Origin: Mallotus nudiflorus
Taxonomy: Eukaryota; Streptophyta; Magnoliopsida; Malpighiales; Euphorbiaceae
DNA length: 64,000 nt
Assembly (NCBI GenBank): GCA_947683625.1
Contig: CANTUR010001443.1
Location: forward strand, 1,358,501-1,422,500
Direction of reading: 5' to 3'
Within the stretch, counting starts at the first letter, position 1; each line of letters begins with the position of its first letter. A program made the translations under genes and the position numbers. This document shows, in pieces, positions 25,332-37,002 of this stretch. The notes beneath the pieces are model-generated. The model was not told the DNA's origin. It did not search any database and saw only the letters and a list, made by a program, of their open reading frames with translations.

Positions 25332-25344
25332 AAGGGGGAAAAAC
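25332..25344 (+). promoter_or_regulatory. Polypurine tract of element B
   Basis: AAGGGGGAAAAAC directly precedes the LTR3 start TGTAATAACC. Confidence 0.8.
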
Positions 25345-25699
25345 TGTAATAACCTAAATATTTTTTTAAGTTATTTTATATATAAATATCGAGATTTTTA
25401 ACTATATTAATTATTTTATTCTTATGTTGTTATTATTACGTTGAATTGTTATATCTAATTATCGAATTTAAAAATTTATTTTCAAACTATTATATCTAAA
25501 GATATTAAAGTTATTAATAATGTTATTATCACTATTAATATTAGAATGATTATCTCATTACTATTTACATGCATGTACATTATTTTATTTTAAATTGTCA
25601 TTATTTTTATATATAGCATTATTATTATTAACAGCATTATTTTAAACTAGGGTTATTTTTATTATTGTTAGGTGTGTGTGTGTGTATGTATATACATGT

Positions 25700-25753
<54 letters not shown>

Positions 25754-28122
25754 TATAATTCAAAGCTCACCAACCATCCGGTCAAACCAAACCCATCACT
25801 CTCCTCTTCCCTTCTTTCATTTTCTTCACGCCATTCTCTTTCTCTCCCCGTCTCTGCCTTCTTCTCAACAGCACCACCATTACCTCACGCCATCACCACC
25901 ATTAGTTTCTTCTTCTCTTCTTGTTGTCCCTACATTGAAGCCTCCCGATCCAGCCTCACCTTCTCCTTCGCGCGAAGACAGCAACTCCCAGCTGCTGCCA
26001 TGCAACGCCCTACAACCACTGCCACCTCCAACCACTAGTGACAGCAGCAGCTCTAGCTCTAGTGACAGCAACTCCTTCGACAGCCCCTCCCCTGTCCTTG
26101 ATTTCTAGATTTGATAAAGGTTATATGTTAGTGGTTAGTTAGATTTTAGTTGGTTCTTGGTTGATTTAGGTTGTTTATTAGTTGATTTTTGTTAGTTGGG
26201 TAGTGATTTATATGATTTGAGTTTATTTTAATTTTTGGTTAATTAATATAATATTTGCTTAATTACTTAGAATTTATTTTTAATATTTGGTTAATTTTTG
26301 GGTTGATATATATATGTATTAGTTGATTTTAATTATGCGGATATAAAAATGATTTATGTTAATTAATTTAATATTTAAGAAGTTTTGAATAATCAATTTT
26401 AGGTATTTTAAGTGTTATGTATATTTTGTTAATTATGTTAATTAATTATTTTAGTTGGAAAATTTTGAGTTAATTAGAGTTAGTAATTTTAGTAAATTTA
26501 TATAGTTTTTGAGGAATTATTAATATTATGTTTTAAATGATTTGAGAATTTTATAAGGTATTAAGATAATTTTTATAAATTCTATTTTGGCATTTTAATT
26601 ATTTTTATGGATTTTTAATAATTTTAATATATTATTATTTGATATTTATTTTATCTCGAATTGTGAACTTCGATTGATAATTGTGTAGTTCGAGGTCCTA
26701 ACCCGAGGTGTTGAGCTTGTGTGAAGTTTAGAAGTATGTTTGCTTATAGGATTGACTCTACTTCTATAGTGGGATGTCCATTTTACAAAGGAAACTCTAT
26801 CGAATTTTTGATAAATTTTTTATAAAACGTGACATCGGGTCAATCTTAAGTTTTAAATTTTAAGTCGAGTCTACCAGTCGAGGTTAGACATGACGTAGCA
26901 GAGGAGTGCATCCATCTTGTAAGTTAATATTTAATTTACATGTTGGGTTTTTAAATTAAATACATAAAGTTCTAATGAATTTAAATTTATGAGAATTCAA
27001 GTCGGTATTCTTTATATGTTAATGCATGGTTAAATTTATAGTTGTTTTATTTTTTTTAATTATTGTAATTTTTCTTGTTTTATTAATTTTCATTTATTTT
27101 AAATAAACTACGGTAGAACGGGATATCTGATGGGTTTCATCAAGACCGTGTGCACACCGGTAAAATATTTGGTTGTATTGATTATATTATTAGGGCCGAA
27201 GATCTGATGATGCTTTGCTCTTGAACACCGCCAGTAATATGATATTTGATTATATTGATTATATACAGGGGTCGAAGGTCTGGTGATGATTTGCTCTTGG
27301 ACATCGCCAATAAAGTTGGATTATATTTATTAAATCACTGGGGCTGATGGTTTGGTGATGCTTGGCTCTCAAACACTACTAGTGATATTGGATTTAGTGA
27401 CATGACTGCGACTGTATATCCTGGTGATGCTTTGCTCTTGGGATCCGGTAGTCTTGGATATAAGTGAGCCGATTGGCTGTTAGAATTGAGGACTAAGGTT
27501 TTACTAGTTTTTTTTTTTACTTTAATGTTTTGAAAGCATTTAGAAATTTATTTCCTTCCTTTTGAAAAATGAATTTCTTATATGTATATTAAATGAATTG
27601 AATAAAATTATAAATATATTATATTTTCATAAAAACCTATTTTAAAGGAGATTTTCAAACCGCATTCATTTCTTTTATTAGTTGACTCAGTGAGGTCTGA
27701 CTCCCCTCAACTTAATTTTTTTTAAGAGTTTGGGGGTTTTCCATTAGGCCTACTTCCCTACATTGAGTACCTCACCGGCTATTTTATGTAGGTCTATATA
27801 GTTGTGTTTGTATTAGTATCCATGTACCACAGTAGAGAAACTATATAATTGCATACTTTAATTTGGATATTATGTATTTATGAGTAATGTATTGAGATAT
27901 TATTTTGTATAATTGATGATGTTTATTTATACATGGTGATGGCATGGTTTGTTTAAATTGAAAAAAATCAATTTGATAATGTGCGTCATGATTAAATTAT
28001 TTTATTATAAGGTTTTAAAGTGATATATTCTACAGTTTTCTTTTAAGGCTTACTACGGGTTTCGATACCTTTAAGCTTTTCCATTTCCTAGTGCCGGTCA
28101 CGTGCCCCTAGGTTCGAGTCGT
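25345..28122 (+). repeat. LTR3 of the gypsy array, near full length
   Basis: Begins TGTAATAACC and ends GGTTCGAGTCGTAA, having lost the last few bases of the usual GTGACA. About 2.78 kb, the only long copy in the array. Order: AT-rich U3 part, a TG then TA dinucleotide tract (25671-25751), a C/T-rich then GC-rich leader (about 25790-26100), AT-rich DNA, four tandem-repeat units (27180-27470), then the conserved block ACTCAGTGAGGTCTGACTCC near 27684. The AT tract sits 30-40 bases before the leader, where a TATA box would be. Confidence 0.85.
25671..25751. repeat. (TG)n/(TA)n microsatellite in LTR3
   Basis: A short TG run followed by about 24 TA units, at the TATA position of the LTR. Confidence 0.95.
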
Positions 28123-28401
28123 AATTTTCAATTTTAGCAAAAAGAGCTTAAGATATTCAAGTTTCAAATTTAGAAGGAAACAACAAGAATTCAATATTTA
28201 CAAGTTTGTGAATACTAGTGCTGCATTTTGAGTAAGTCCTTAAGTTCAAGTTATTCTAAAGTTGCTTATGTGCATCATTGCTTTAAAGGAGAAGTACTCC
28301 ACCAAGGTATTTGTATTTGATCTTGAAAGATATCTAAATATACCAACTTTACAAGATGGGTCAGATTCGAGGATGAATCTTTACGAGGAAGGAGGGAGTA
28401 A
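28123..28401 (+). pseudogene. 3' end of gypsy element X pol plus polypurine tract
   Basis: The frame from about 28262 ends DSRMNLYEEGGSN, a typical C-terminus of some plant gypsy polyproteins, and runs into a purine tract AGGAAGGAGGGAG (28387-28399) right before the LTR start TGTGACTAAG at 28402. No other part of X pol is present, because the array and a deletion separate it from the left LTR. Confidence 0.6.
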
Positions 28402-29405
28402 TGTGACTAAGCAAGCCCCAACCATGTTAGCCAACATTATGATCCACTCAAGTATAATGATCCAATGATTAGAATATGAATGAAGAAGTTTAAGGGTGGT
28501 TCAGGATTATTCTTGAAGAAAAAGATCAAGTTTGGGATAGAGAATCCAAACACAAGTGCAAACGGAGCTCAATTGAGTGAAATTGGAGAAAGTTTGACAC
28601 AAGGGCAAATTCATCCTTTTTTACCTTATTATCATATTTTAACCCTCAAAATGAATAATTCATGTCAAACTCTTCAAGTGGAGTGATTTGCATTGAAAAC
28701 ATATAAAGTGTAATTTTTGAAGATTTTGGAAGCTTTTAGAAGGTGCTAAGGGAATCTACAAGAATCAAGAATCTTTTAAGAATATTCTTTACAAATAATA
28801 CCCTAGATATGATGGAGAGTGGCTGCTACTCATTAAAAGACTTGGTTAAATTTTTTTTAGTTGTCATGAGTTGTCAATTTGACTTTTCAATGCTTAGTTG
28901 TCATGAGTTGTCAACTTGACTTTTCAAACCTTAGTTGTTATTAGTTGTCATATTTTTGAAGGGATCTTATTCAGTAAAGGATTTTCCTTTATAGGTGTCT
29001 TTAGGAATAAGTAAGAAAACCTATTCCTTCAAGGATTAGGATTTTTACATGCCTATATAAAGGCCATATCAATGTAGTACAAATTTAGAGAAGTTTTATC
29101 AATTATTTCTGAATTCTTAAGAGTTTGAAGTCCTTTTCTTTTGTTCTCAAAAGAACTTTAGTGAATTTATCAAGTGAAAGCTTGGTACTTTTAAACCTAG
29201 TGTAATTTAGACTTAGTATTGAATTTGTTAATCTTAGGTTTATATTGAACAACCTTTAATTCTTTATAATTAAGGTTCTTAAGTATAGGTTATTTAAGGG
29301 TCTTGTTAGGGATTAGAGTTTCTTTTTGCTTGATTTATGAATTATCTTTAGCAAGGTTATCAAGATTAAATACGAGTTTGGTACAAGTTAACCACATTCG
29401 TATCA
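28402..29405 (+). repeat. Right LTR of gypsy element X
   Basis: Starts TGTGACTAAG after the purine tract and ends near TCGTATCA. About 1.0 kb. Direct partner of 11412-12204, with small indels such as an extra copy of a TTGTCATGAGTTGTCAA phrase. It keeps a TATA box at 29054. Right border is inferred from the CA end and a primer-site-like sequence behind it. Confidence 0.65.
29054..29060 (+). promoter_or_regulatory. TATA box of the X LTR
   Basis: CTATATAAAGG is the clearest TATA element in this LTR; transcription would start about 30 bases on. The matching spot in the left copy has lost it. Confidence 0.5.
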
Positions 29406-29420
29406 AATAGTATTAATAGC
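29406..29420 (+). other. Primer-site-like sequence after the X LTR
   Basis: AATAGTATTAATAGC resembles a decayed TGGTATTAGAGC. If real, it means this LTR once also served as a 5' LTR, since the left side already carries a pol end. The hAT gene begins about 20 bases further, so no X leader remains. Confidence 0.3.
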
Positions 29421-29439
29421 ATTTATTGTAATTGTAAAT

Positions 29440-31263
29440 AATAGAATTCAAACTTTAAAAAGTAAAGCAAAACAAAGTTCAGATAACCTTTCTCAATTTT
29501 TTCAAGCTCATCAAGGGTCTCCTTAATAGAGATTGGCTTATTAGCCATTTTGAGCCATTCTGAAGTGCATATTAATGCCTCTACTATCTTATAAGTCTGA
29601 GAACTCCTAAAAACATCAAGAACATGCCCACCAGTGCTAAAAGCACTTTCAAATGCAACTATGAAAACAGGGACAACAAACACATTACGTTCCATATAAG
29701 AAAGAATGGGAAACCTTTATGAATTTACTTTCCACTAATGCAGTACATCAAAGGATTCCTCTTCCTCCACAATATCCTTAGATAGATAGATATTTAATTA
29801 AGATTTTTTTATTGTCAAAACTACCACCAGTTTCCATTTTATGCTTTTTGAATTTTACTTTTAATAGAGATATAGATTTCATAGGCACAGACAAATCAGA
29901 AGGGGCAGCAGTAGGATTTGACTCAAAATGACTTCCACAAGAAGAAAAACCATGCAACAGGATATACTTATCAAACAAAAGAGTGAGATCAAATTTTAGA
30001 ATGTTATACAAAGTCAAGCTAATATCATTACCATATAGTTTTTTGAGTAAGTATTCTATATACTTAAGTGTGTCTCAAGGATCAAAAATATTGGCAAGAA
30101 ATATTAAAGTATTCATTTTCTTAGGGTCACCCTAATATGTTTTAAATTTTGATTTCATTAAAAGCCCCATTAAAATAATAAAGAGATCAGATGAAGATTG
30201 CTACTCATTCAACATACAGTGCAAGTTAGAGATTTCAGCAAAAAAAAAAACAGAGTAACAACATAAATAGAACCAAATATTTGCAAAGTCATTTCATAAA
30301 ACAATATCAACATATTAAAAATTTTATTAGCATATTGCCAATAAAAAAAATTTAGGCACATCATCCTTGAAGTTTGTCCCAAAAGAACTCTCTTATTCCT
30401 CATACTTATAAAAAATGCTTGCATACAAACAAGCAGTTTTGAGCATCAAATAAGTTGAGTTCCATCTAGTTAGAACAATAAGAGATAAAGCAAACTAAGA
30501 GGAAATACCAATAAAATTAGTGATTTCATTAAATTTTAAAATTTCAAAGGTGAAATTTTGATGTACCTAATAACTTCTCTAATCTTTTTCACAGACTTGA
30601 AGGCTACTTTCAAGCCATTATTAATAGCAAGATTCAAAATATGAGCTATACACCTTATATGTACAAATTTTAATCTAATATAAGAGCAAGTTCCCCAAGA
30701 TATAAGCTTCTTTTTAAAATAATTGATAGTAGTATCATTCGAAAAAGCATTATTAAACAGTTATAGCAGACATAGATTTCAAGTGCCAATCAAGCAAACA
30801 GATTTCAAAGGCCTTAACTATGTATTCTCCCTTATGGTAAGTAACAAGCATAAAAGATAGAATTCTTTTTGCAGCTTCCATTCATTATTGATGAACTAAA
30901 CAATAACACACATATAATTTATTCTTTGAATAGAAGTCTAAGAATTAGCTATAATGTTGATTCTATGAGACTGATTATGTATAAATGCTTTCAACTTCAC
31001 CCTTTCATCAAGATAGTTGAAGTAAAGACTCTAGAAAATGTCCATCTAGATGAAATTTTAAACCTAGGGCAATAAAATGCCATAAAGTTTTTGAAGCCAT
31101 CACCTTCGACAAATTTGAAAGGTAATTCATGATAATCAATATATGTGTAAGTGCTTTACTGATGGTTTCTTAGTTAAAATTCCTTATGCCTAGTCCTCCT
31201 AATTGTGAAGTTTGTGATTCAACATTATAAAATGCAGGTAGTAGCATTAAAAGAGACTATTTA
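29440..31263 (-). pseudogene. hAT transposase, middle and C-terminal part, decayed
   Basis: Read on the minus strand: near 31120 ELPFKFVEGDGFKNF; near 30650 RCIAHILNLAINNGLKV (the hAT RCxAHILNL motif); near 30470 TRWNSTYLML; near 30400-30290 a segment like ILFYEMTLQIFGSIYV; near 30100 LIFLANIFDP; and near 29695-29560 the C-terminal dimerisation domain SAFSTGGHVLD with VEALICTSEWL. The order is right for hAT transposases. Stops and frameshifts are frequent, so it is inactive. Its N-terminal part lies beyond the solo LTR, at 34502-34740. Confidence 0.8.
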
Positions 31264-34200
31264 TGTCACGACCCAAAACAGGGGCCATGACCGGCGCTAG
31301 GGAACGGGAATTCTTTCGACTCCGGAACCCGTAGCAAGCCTAAAAATAAAATAAACATGCATAATCATAACAATATAATATGCAGCGGAAATAAAATTCA
31401 TAATATCATAATATCATTTTCATCACTGGATTTAATCAAAATCTCATCTCATATATATAAATTCTCTTTAATACAAATCCAGTTTCAATATAATACATGT
31501 CTTTAAAATAAAGTACATAAAATCCAACACTGTAATTCACAACTACTGCAGTGTCTAGATAAAATAAATAAGACTCAAGTATATAATTTACATAAAGAAG
31601 CCGGGGCGGAAGAAATCCGGCGTATCGACCTGCTACTGAGGTCTGAGGAAGTTGACTCTCCTGAAAAATAGTCAACGGAGGGGAGTCAGACCTCACTGAG
31701 TGAATTACTATAATATATATACATACACACTAAGTGATAATGCATACAATCAATAGTATATATATAATATGTATATATACAGGCAAATTCATACAGATGT
31801 AGAAAAATCATTTTTATATATTTTACTGAAAAATCCCAGTTTATGAAGGATCACATAGAACCCTAGAATATCGCAACCTCAGAAAATAGTGTTAAACAAC
31901 ACTCTAGCCATACAGGCTCACTTATTCCAAATATATCCACTTAATCCATTTAGACAGTAGACTGGCCCCGAGACACTAAGTCAACCGAGCTCCAGCAGTC
32001 TGACTGCCAGTGTGATTGGCCCCGAGACACTTGGTCAACCGAGCTCCAGCAATCACACCCACAAACCACATCTCACACATAACGATAATCACATCAAATC
32101 AATATCCACAAATAGTTAGTAATATAGCCTAAAGCTATAGGCGTACCGGTACGTACTCGGTCCTAGTGCTGCCCACTAGGTAGCACGTTCTATCGATATC
32201 CTTCATCATTAAATATAAAACATTCATTCACAATAAATGATGCATGAATTTAAATAAAATAACAATATAAACCATATATATACCGGAAATATACCAAACG
32301 TAAACCAGATATATTTCGAGTATATATATGTCAAATAAATCCAATCAAAATCATAAATTAAACAAAAAATATATTTAAAAACATTTTAAATATATTTTAT
32401 TAATAAAACATGTATATAATTTATTATATACCAAAAATAAACCAAAAATATACTTAATGTAAACTTAAGAAATAATCAAATTATTTATGCATATTTAATC
32501 AACATAAAACATGCCTTTCTAAATCATGCATCCTAAGCATATATATATAATATAGTAACTCACCTAATGCGCTCTACGAGACAGGTCCGACGGGCCTGGT
32601 CCACTAGCCCTCAGTCTCGGCGCAACTAAACAAGCAATAAATAATCGACATCAGAATAAACCTAACAAAAATCCTAGAATTCAATCTAGAGTATTAAACA
32701 CAGAATCAGAAATTAGGGTTCGACTGGATATCACGTTTTACGAGAATTCTACCGAAAATCCGGCAGAACCTCCCCTGTAAAACGGACATCTCTCTACTCA
32801 AAAGAGTAGAGCCGACCCTGCAAAGAAATACACTTCAAAAAAACAAGCTCAACACAATTAAAATCCCACGGTCGGACTTCAAACTACAGTCCACCGACCG
32901 GGATCCACAAACACAGAATAAATTCCAGATATACCAAAAATATCCTTAAAACCTAGAAATACATTTTATAGGTAGAAATTACATAATTAACCTTTAAACA
33001 CTATAAAAACCGATTAAAACTCATTTTATTAGAAAAACCGTATATTATATATATAATTGAAAATAATTCACGAAAAATAGTTTTAATTAGTTAAAAATAC
33101 CAAATATTTTGTAGAAATCATTTTTATACCTTAAATAATTATTAAAACCAATTAAATTACATTTTTAGACAATTTAGGGTAAAATTACCAAAATACCCAT
33201 ATATATATAAATATACTTAAATTACTTCAAAAATTCACCAAAAATCATAAAATTATCCAAAATTAATTTTCTCAACATATTTATCAATAATATTAATAAT
33301 TAAACTCAATTAACCAATTAAATTCAAATAAAAACACATTTAACCTAATTTTTCCAAAATTCCATAAACTTCAATAATTCAAAATAAATACTTAGAAATT
33401 CATAAAAATTCCAAATAAATTCCTATAATTCATTTCAACACCTAATTCAACCATAAACTCCAATTTCATAATTTAAATAATTAATTTCCGAAAATTAGAA
33501 AATAATATTAAAATATTCAAAAATACCCAAAAATCCAAAAAATCTCCAAAAATTCTACAAAAATTCATAAATGTAGATTAAGCTACTAGGAACAACATTT
33601 GTGAAGGAAGTTTTCATGAATCATCCAATTCGAAGCTCAAAAAAATCGAAAACCCTAATAGGCCGAAATTGACAAAATCGAAACCTAAGCAATTCTAGAC
33701 CATTTTAGCTCAAACCAAAGCTAGAATCACACTCAACGGAGCTCAAGGAGAAGAAAGAGACTGGCGGTGTCGAAAATGGTGGTCGGAATCGACGTGATCG
33801 ACGGTGGATCGATTTTCGGCTTCTCCGGCCAAAATCGACCTCCAGACGCCGGAAACGACCTCCTCAGGCGACGGAATTGGTCGGGGAAGACGGTGGCACA
33901 CCGGACGGTACACCCACGGTGAAGAAACGGCATGACAGACGCCCGGACGGCAAGGGGAATGGTCGAGGAAGAAGAAGGAGACTCGGGGGCAAATATGTAA
34001 TTTTCCAATTTTTTTGTAATTTGACAAATATATGTATATATATATACTTTATACTATATATTAAAATAATATTAAATTACACACATCAAATATACACCAC
34101 ACACATAAAAATATTAATATTTTAATAATTTATACTAAATAAAATTAATTAAATAACAATAAAATAAATAAATACTTAATAAAATATTAGGGTAATAATA

Positions 34201-34501
34201 AACCCTAATTAAATAAATATACACACACAGGCTTTATTTAATAATTTATAAATATGTATGAGTTCATGCAAGTCCGTAAATATATTTAAAATAATTAATA
34301 ATACATTGTTTACGTGAAAATTTCCCCGAAAATGCAAGTCCCGGGAAAATTTTACGTAAAACACTGAAAATAATATACAGTAATTAAAATAGGTTTTAAA
34401 TACATATCAACTCGTAAAAATATCATATAATATACAGAAATTATTAACACTGTATATCCCGGTACAGTGTAAAAATATTTTTAAAAACACGGGATATTAC
34501 A
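31264..34501 (-). mobile_element. Solo LTR 1 of the gypsy array lineage, inside the hAT gene
   Basis: On the minus strand it starts TGTAATATCCCG at 34501 and ends GGGTCGTGACA at 31264; 3238 bases. Flanks are ATTTA (31259-31263) and GTTTA (34502-34506), a 5-base target duplication with one change. Like LTR3 it has a TA tract (34027-34050), then a GC-rich leader (about 33990-33730), and a pair of tandem-repeat units (31966-32060) plus the block GAGTCAGACCTCACTGAG (31684). No internal retrotransposon sequence remains, so it arose by LTR-LTR recombination. Confidence 0.85.
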
Positions 34502-34740
34502 GTTTAATTTCTTTACTATGTGGCATTTTCAAGCAAGTCAATGCATGATTTCTAAGACTAGAAGTGCCATTCTTTTAAGTGTCAGCATATAAGATTTTAC
34601 CACAGTATTTGCACTTGGCAATTGGGCCCCCTACTTCATCCTTTGTTTTCAAAAATTGCTCCCAACACCTTGCTTTAGACCGCATCCCATTTTTTTTCTT
34701 TTTAGTATGCTTAGGCTACGTCAGGCTCAATAGAGGCATT
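34502..34740 (-). pseudogene. hAT transposase, N-terminal BED zinc-finger part
   Basis: On the minus strand: RSKARCWEQF, then CKYCGKILYAD, a stop (ACTTAA), then NGTSSLRNHALTC. This is the CxxC...HxxxxC arrangement of a BED zinc finger, the DNA-binding N-terminus of hAT transposases. It runs toward the solo LTR, and the rest of the gene continues at 31263. The start codon is not certain. Confidence 0.8.
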
Positions 34741-35961
34741 ATGTGTCTTTGGCTTTGTCTGTGCTACTACTTTCACCCCTAAATTACTTATAAAGTCAGG
34801 TCAGGGACACCAACGACATGAATACTACAACTATCATGTTCCATCTAAAAAAAAAAACAAGCCAAGCAAATGGTTTTAGTTAAACCAATCATAAGGAATT
34901 AGTTAAAATAAAAAATAGCTTAATTTTGCTACCTTATATTTGCTTATTTTATTATGCAATCACCTTTGCCAATCTAAGAAACCAGATTCATTATGAATCA
35001 TAGTGACAAAATGGCAACTTGCTTCCACCTTTATTTATTTTGCACTCAAAACTCTAGTGTCAACCAAAGAGATCACAGAATGTATACACAGTCACTGATT
35101 CACAAATTATGAATCTATGAAACAAATTGCTTCCAGCTAATTAATAACTTTCACCCAAGCATTTAAGCAAATTGCCAAACTTAAAACTAAACCAAACAAA
35201 TAAATAACTATTTTCATAACATCATCAAATAAAATACACATTATATTAAATCAAATAAAGACAAAAAAAATAACCTTTTGTTTATTAAATTGTCTAAATC
35301 CTTTCAAAAAAATTAAAGCTTTTGTTTACCATAATCCAAATCTAGAAATACATACTTAAATATAACTCAAAATCAAATAAAAATGACACATTTTAAAAGC
35401 AGGAACCCACATGCATATAAATTATCAACAGTTACTGCACAAAAAACCCTTTATTTTTTAAAGAAACCATTTTTTTTAAGAAAATCAAATCATAACATGT
35501 TGCCAATAGAGTAAAATTTAAATTTTTACTATATCATACCACAAAAATTAATGTAATATGGACAAGAATATAAAAACAAGAATTGACTTTACCATATTAC
35601 ATCTCATCACATGAATGATTACAAAAAAATATTTTAAAATGAGATCTTAATGTAATCGACACTAAGAGTGTAAAAAATACAAGAAAACCACAAAAGAATC
35701 GAAGATATAAGCAAATCGATTAGATTTTTATCACTAAAGTCACTATAATCTAAACATAGAGACAAAGATAAAAAAAAAGAAATTGAATCCAAAACAAAGT
35801 GTTAATGGAAGAAAAGAGAAAGAAACAGAGGGCAAAATGGTATTTAGATATTGATAGAGAAAAAAAGGTAGGAGGCGACAAGAAAGAGAAAAGTGATTTT
35901 AAGGTTGGGAATATGTTGTTTATAAAGGATGGTTGTGTTATTAAAATGCACCGTATGTATG

Positions 35962-35965
<4 letters not shown>
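34741..35965. other. AT-rich DNA upstream of the hAT fragment
   Basis: No coding similarity seen. The frame at 35799-36044 is lysine-rich, then runs into a TA repeat, and looks like chance. The hAT promoter and right end should lie here, but I could not find matching terminal repeats. Confidence 0.5.
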
Positions 35966-35996
<31 letters not shown>

Positions 35997-36110
35997 TATA
36001 GGGGTGTCAGAACTGGTTGGTGGGTTGTGTTCGTGTCGGATTGAATCACTTTATTGACATGTTTAGGGTCAACACGAACACAACCCATTTAATAATTGTG
36101 TCAAATATTT

Positions 36111-36117
<7 letters not shown>
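35966..36117. repeat. TA tract plus truncated MITE copy
   Basis: About 13 TA units are followed at 36000 by the first 110 or so bases of the MITE at 36200-36728 (TAGGGGTGTCAGAAC, GGTCAACACGAACA). The copy stops at the next TA tract. Confidence 0.75.

Positions 36118-36198
<81 letters not shown>
36115..36198. repeat. (TA)n microsatellite
   Basis: About 41 uninterrupted TA units, between the truncated and the full MITE copy. Confidence 0.95.
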
Positions 36199-36199
<1 letters not shown>

Positions 36200-36728
36200 C
36201 AGGGGTGCCAAAATGGGTTGTGTTCTTGTCGGGTTAACCTACTTTGTTGACACGATTAGGGTCAACACGAACATGACCTATTTAATAATCGTGTTAAATA
36301 TTTCAACTTTAACATGACACAAAAATTAAATGGGTTACGTTAAATGGGTTACATGAACATGACATGTGTAACCCATTTAAATGCAAGTCATAAAATTCAA
36401 CACGACTTGTTTAACCTATATAACATTTATAATATATAAAAATACTATTTTTCACAAAAAAATTAAAAATAATGTTTATAATTTCACAAATTTCATAATA
36501 CAATTATAAAAATATTATTTTATAAAAAAATTAAAATAAATGACTAATTTATTAATTAAAATCATAGTAAATTATATGATTTTTAATGAGTCGGGTTGAC
36601 ACGACCCAAAACGGCATGTATAATTAAATAGGTTTATGTGTCAATCCACGACACGCCTTAATTAAATTGCCAATTTTACGTATTAGGCGAATCATGTTCA
36701 CATGTCATGACCCATTTTAACACCCCTA
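36200..36728. mobile_element. Non-autonomous hAT-like MITE
   Basis: Terminal inverted repeats: AGGGGTGCCAAAATGGGT at the left and the complement of AGGGGTGTTAAAATGGGT at the right (16 of 18 match). About 530 bases, no coding capacity. It contains repeated words such as GGGTTACATGAACATGA. Both flanks are TA repeat, so the target duplication cannot be read. hAT assignment rests on the CAGGGGTG-type ends. Confidence 0.65.
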
Positions 36729-37002
36729 ATATATATATAATCTTCGATTTTCGGTCGGTCTTGGTTGGTAAATACAACCAACTGAACCAATTACTGAAAA
36801 TTGCACTTCCTCACCCTTCACACTAAGCCAATTGATGTACCTTTAACCAACCCAGCCAATTAACTAGAACGGTTCGGTTCGATAAAATTGGCTCAATCAG
36901 ATGTTGCACACTCCTAATTATATCAATCAACTCCACATTTCATTGGCAAAAAAAAGGATTGATATTGGTGTGTTTTGTATTTAATTAATAGTTTAAAGCA
37001 TC
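36729..37002. other. Non-coding DNA rich in GGTTCGGTT-like words
   Basis: No gene. Words such as CGGTTCGGTTCGATA occur here (around 36880), like those at 10350-10500. Confidence 0.5.

Larger units (their letters stand above)
12205..28122 (+). mobile_element. Tandem Ty3/gypsy array: LTR1-A-LTR2-B-LTR3 (chromovirus, Tekay/Del-like)
   Basis: Three LTRs of one family alternate with two full internal regions in the same direction, so A and B share the middle LTR. Each internal region has a primer site just after an LTR end in TGACA or its equivalent, then gag with a zinc knuckle, protease, reverse transcriptase, RNase H, integrase and a chromodomain-like tail, then a purine tract just before the next LTR start TGTAATAACC. 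The lineage call rests on gene order, the CCHC gag motif, integrase wording and the tail; it is an inference. All protein parts carry stops and frameshifts. Confidence 0.85.

Noticed and set aside
25880..26071. GC-rich open frame on the minus strand in LTR3
   Set aside because: It lies in the LTR leader, antisense, with low-complexity composition; not a gene.
11412..29200. The repeat of 11.4-12.2 kb at 28.4-29.2 kb as a host segmental duplication
   Set aside because: The right copy is preceded by a gypsy pol end and purine tract and starts TGTGA, so an LTR pair is the better reading.
31966..32060. Repeats in solo LTRs as a CRISPR-like array
   Set aside because: Only two long imperfect units, part of the conserved LTR tandem module in a plant genome.
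33733..34027. Open frames in the GC-rich leader of solo LTR 1 as a conserved leader peptide
   Set aside because: The matching part of solo LTR 2 (41447-41734) is open in a different frame, so the protein is not conserved; only the base composition is.
36017..36317. Frames with long Tyr-Ile runs
   Set aside because: Translation of TA microsatellite.
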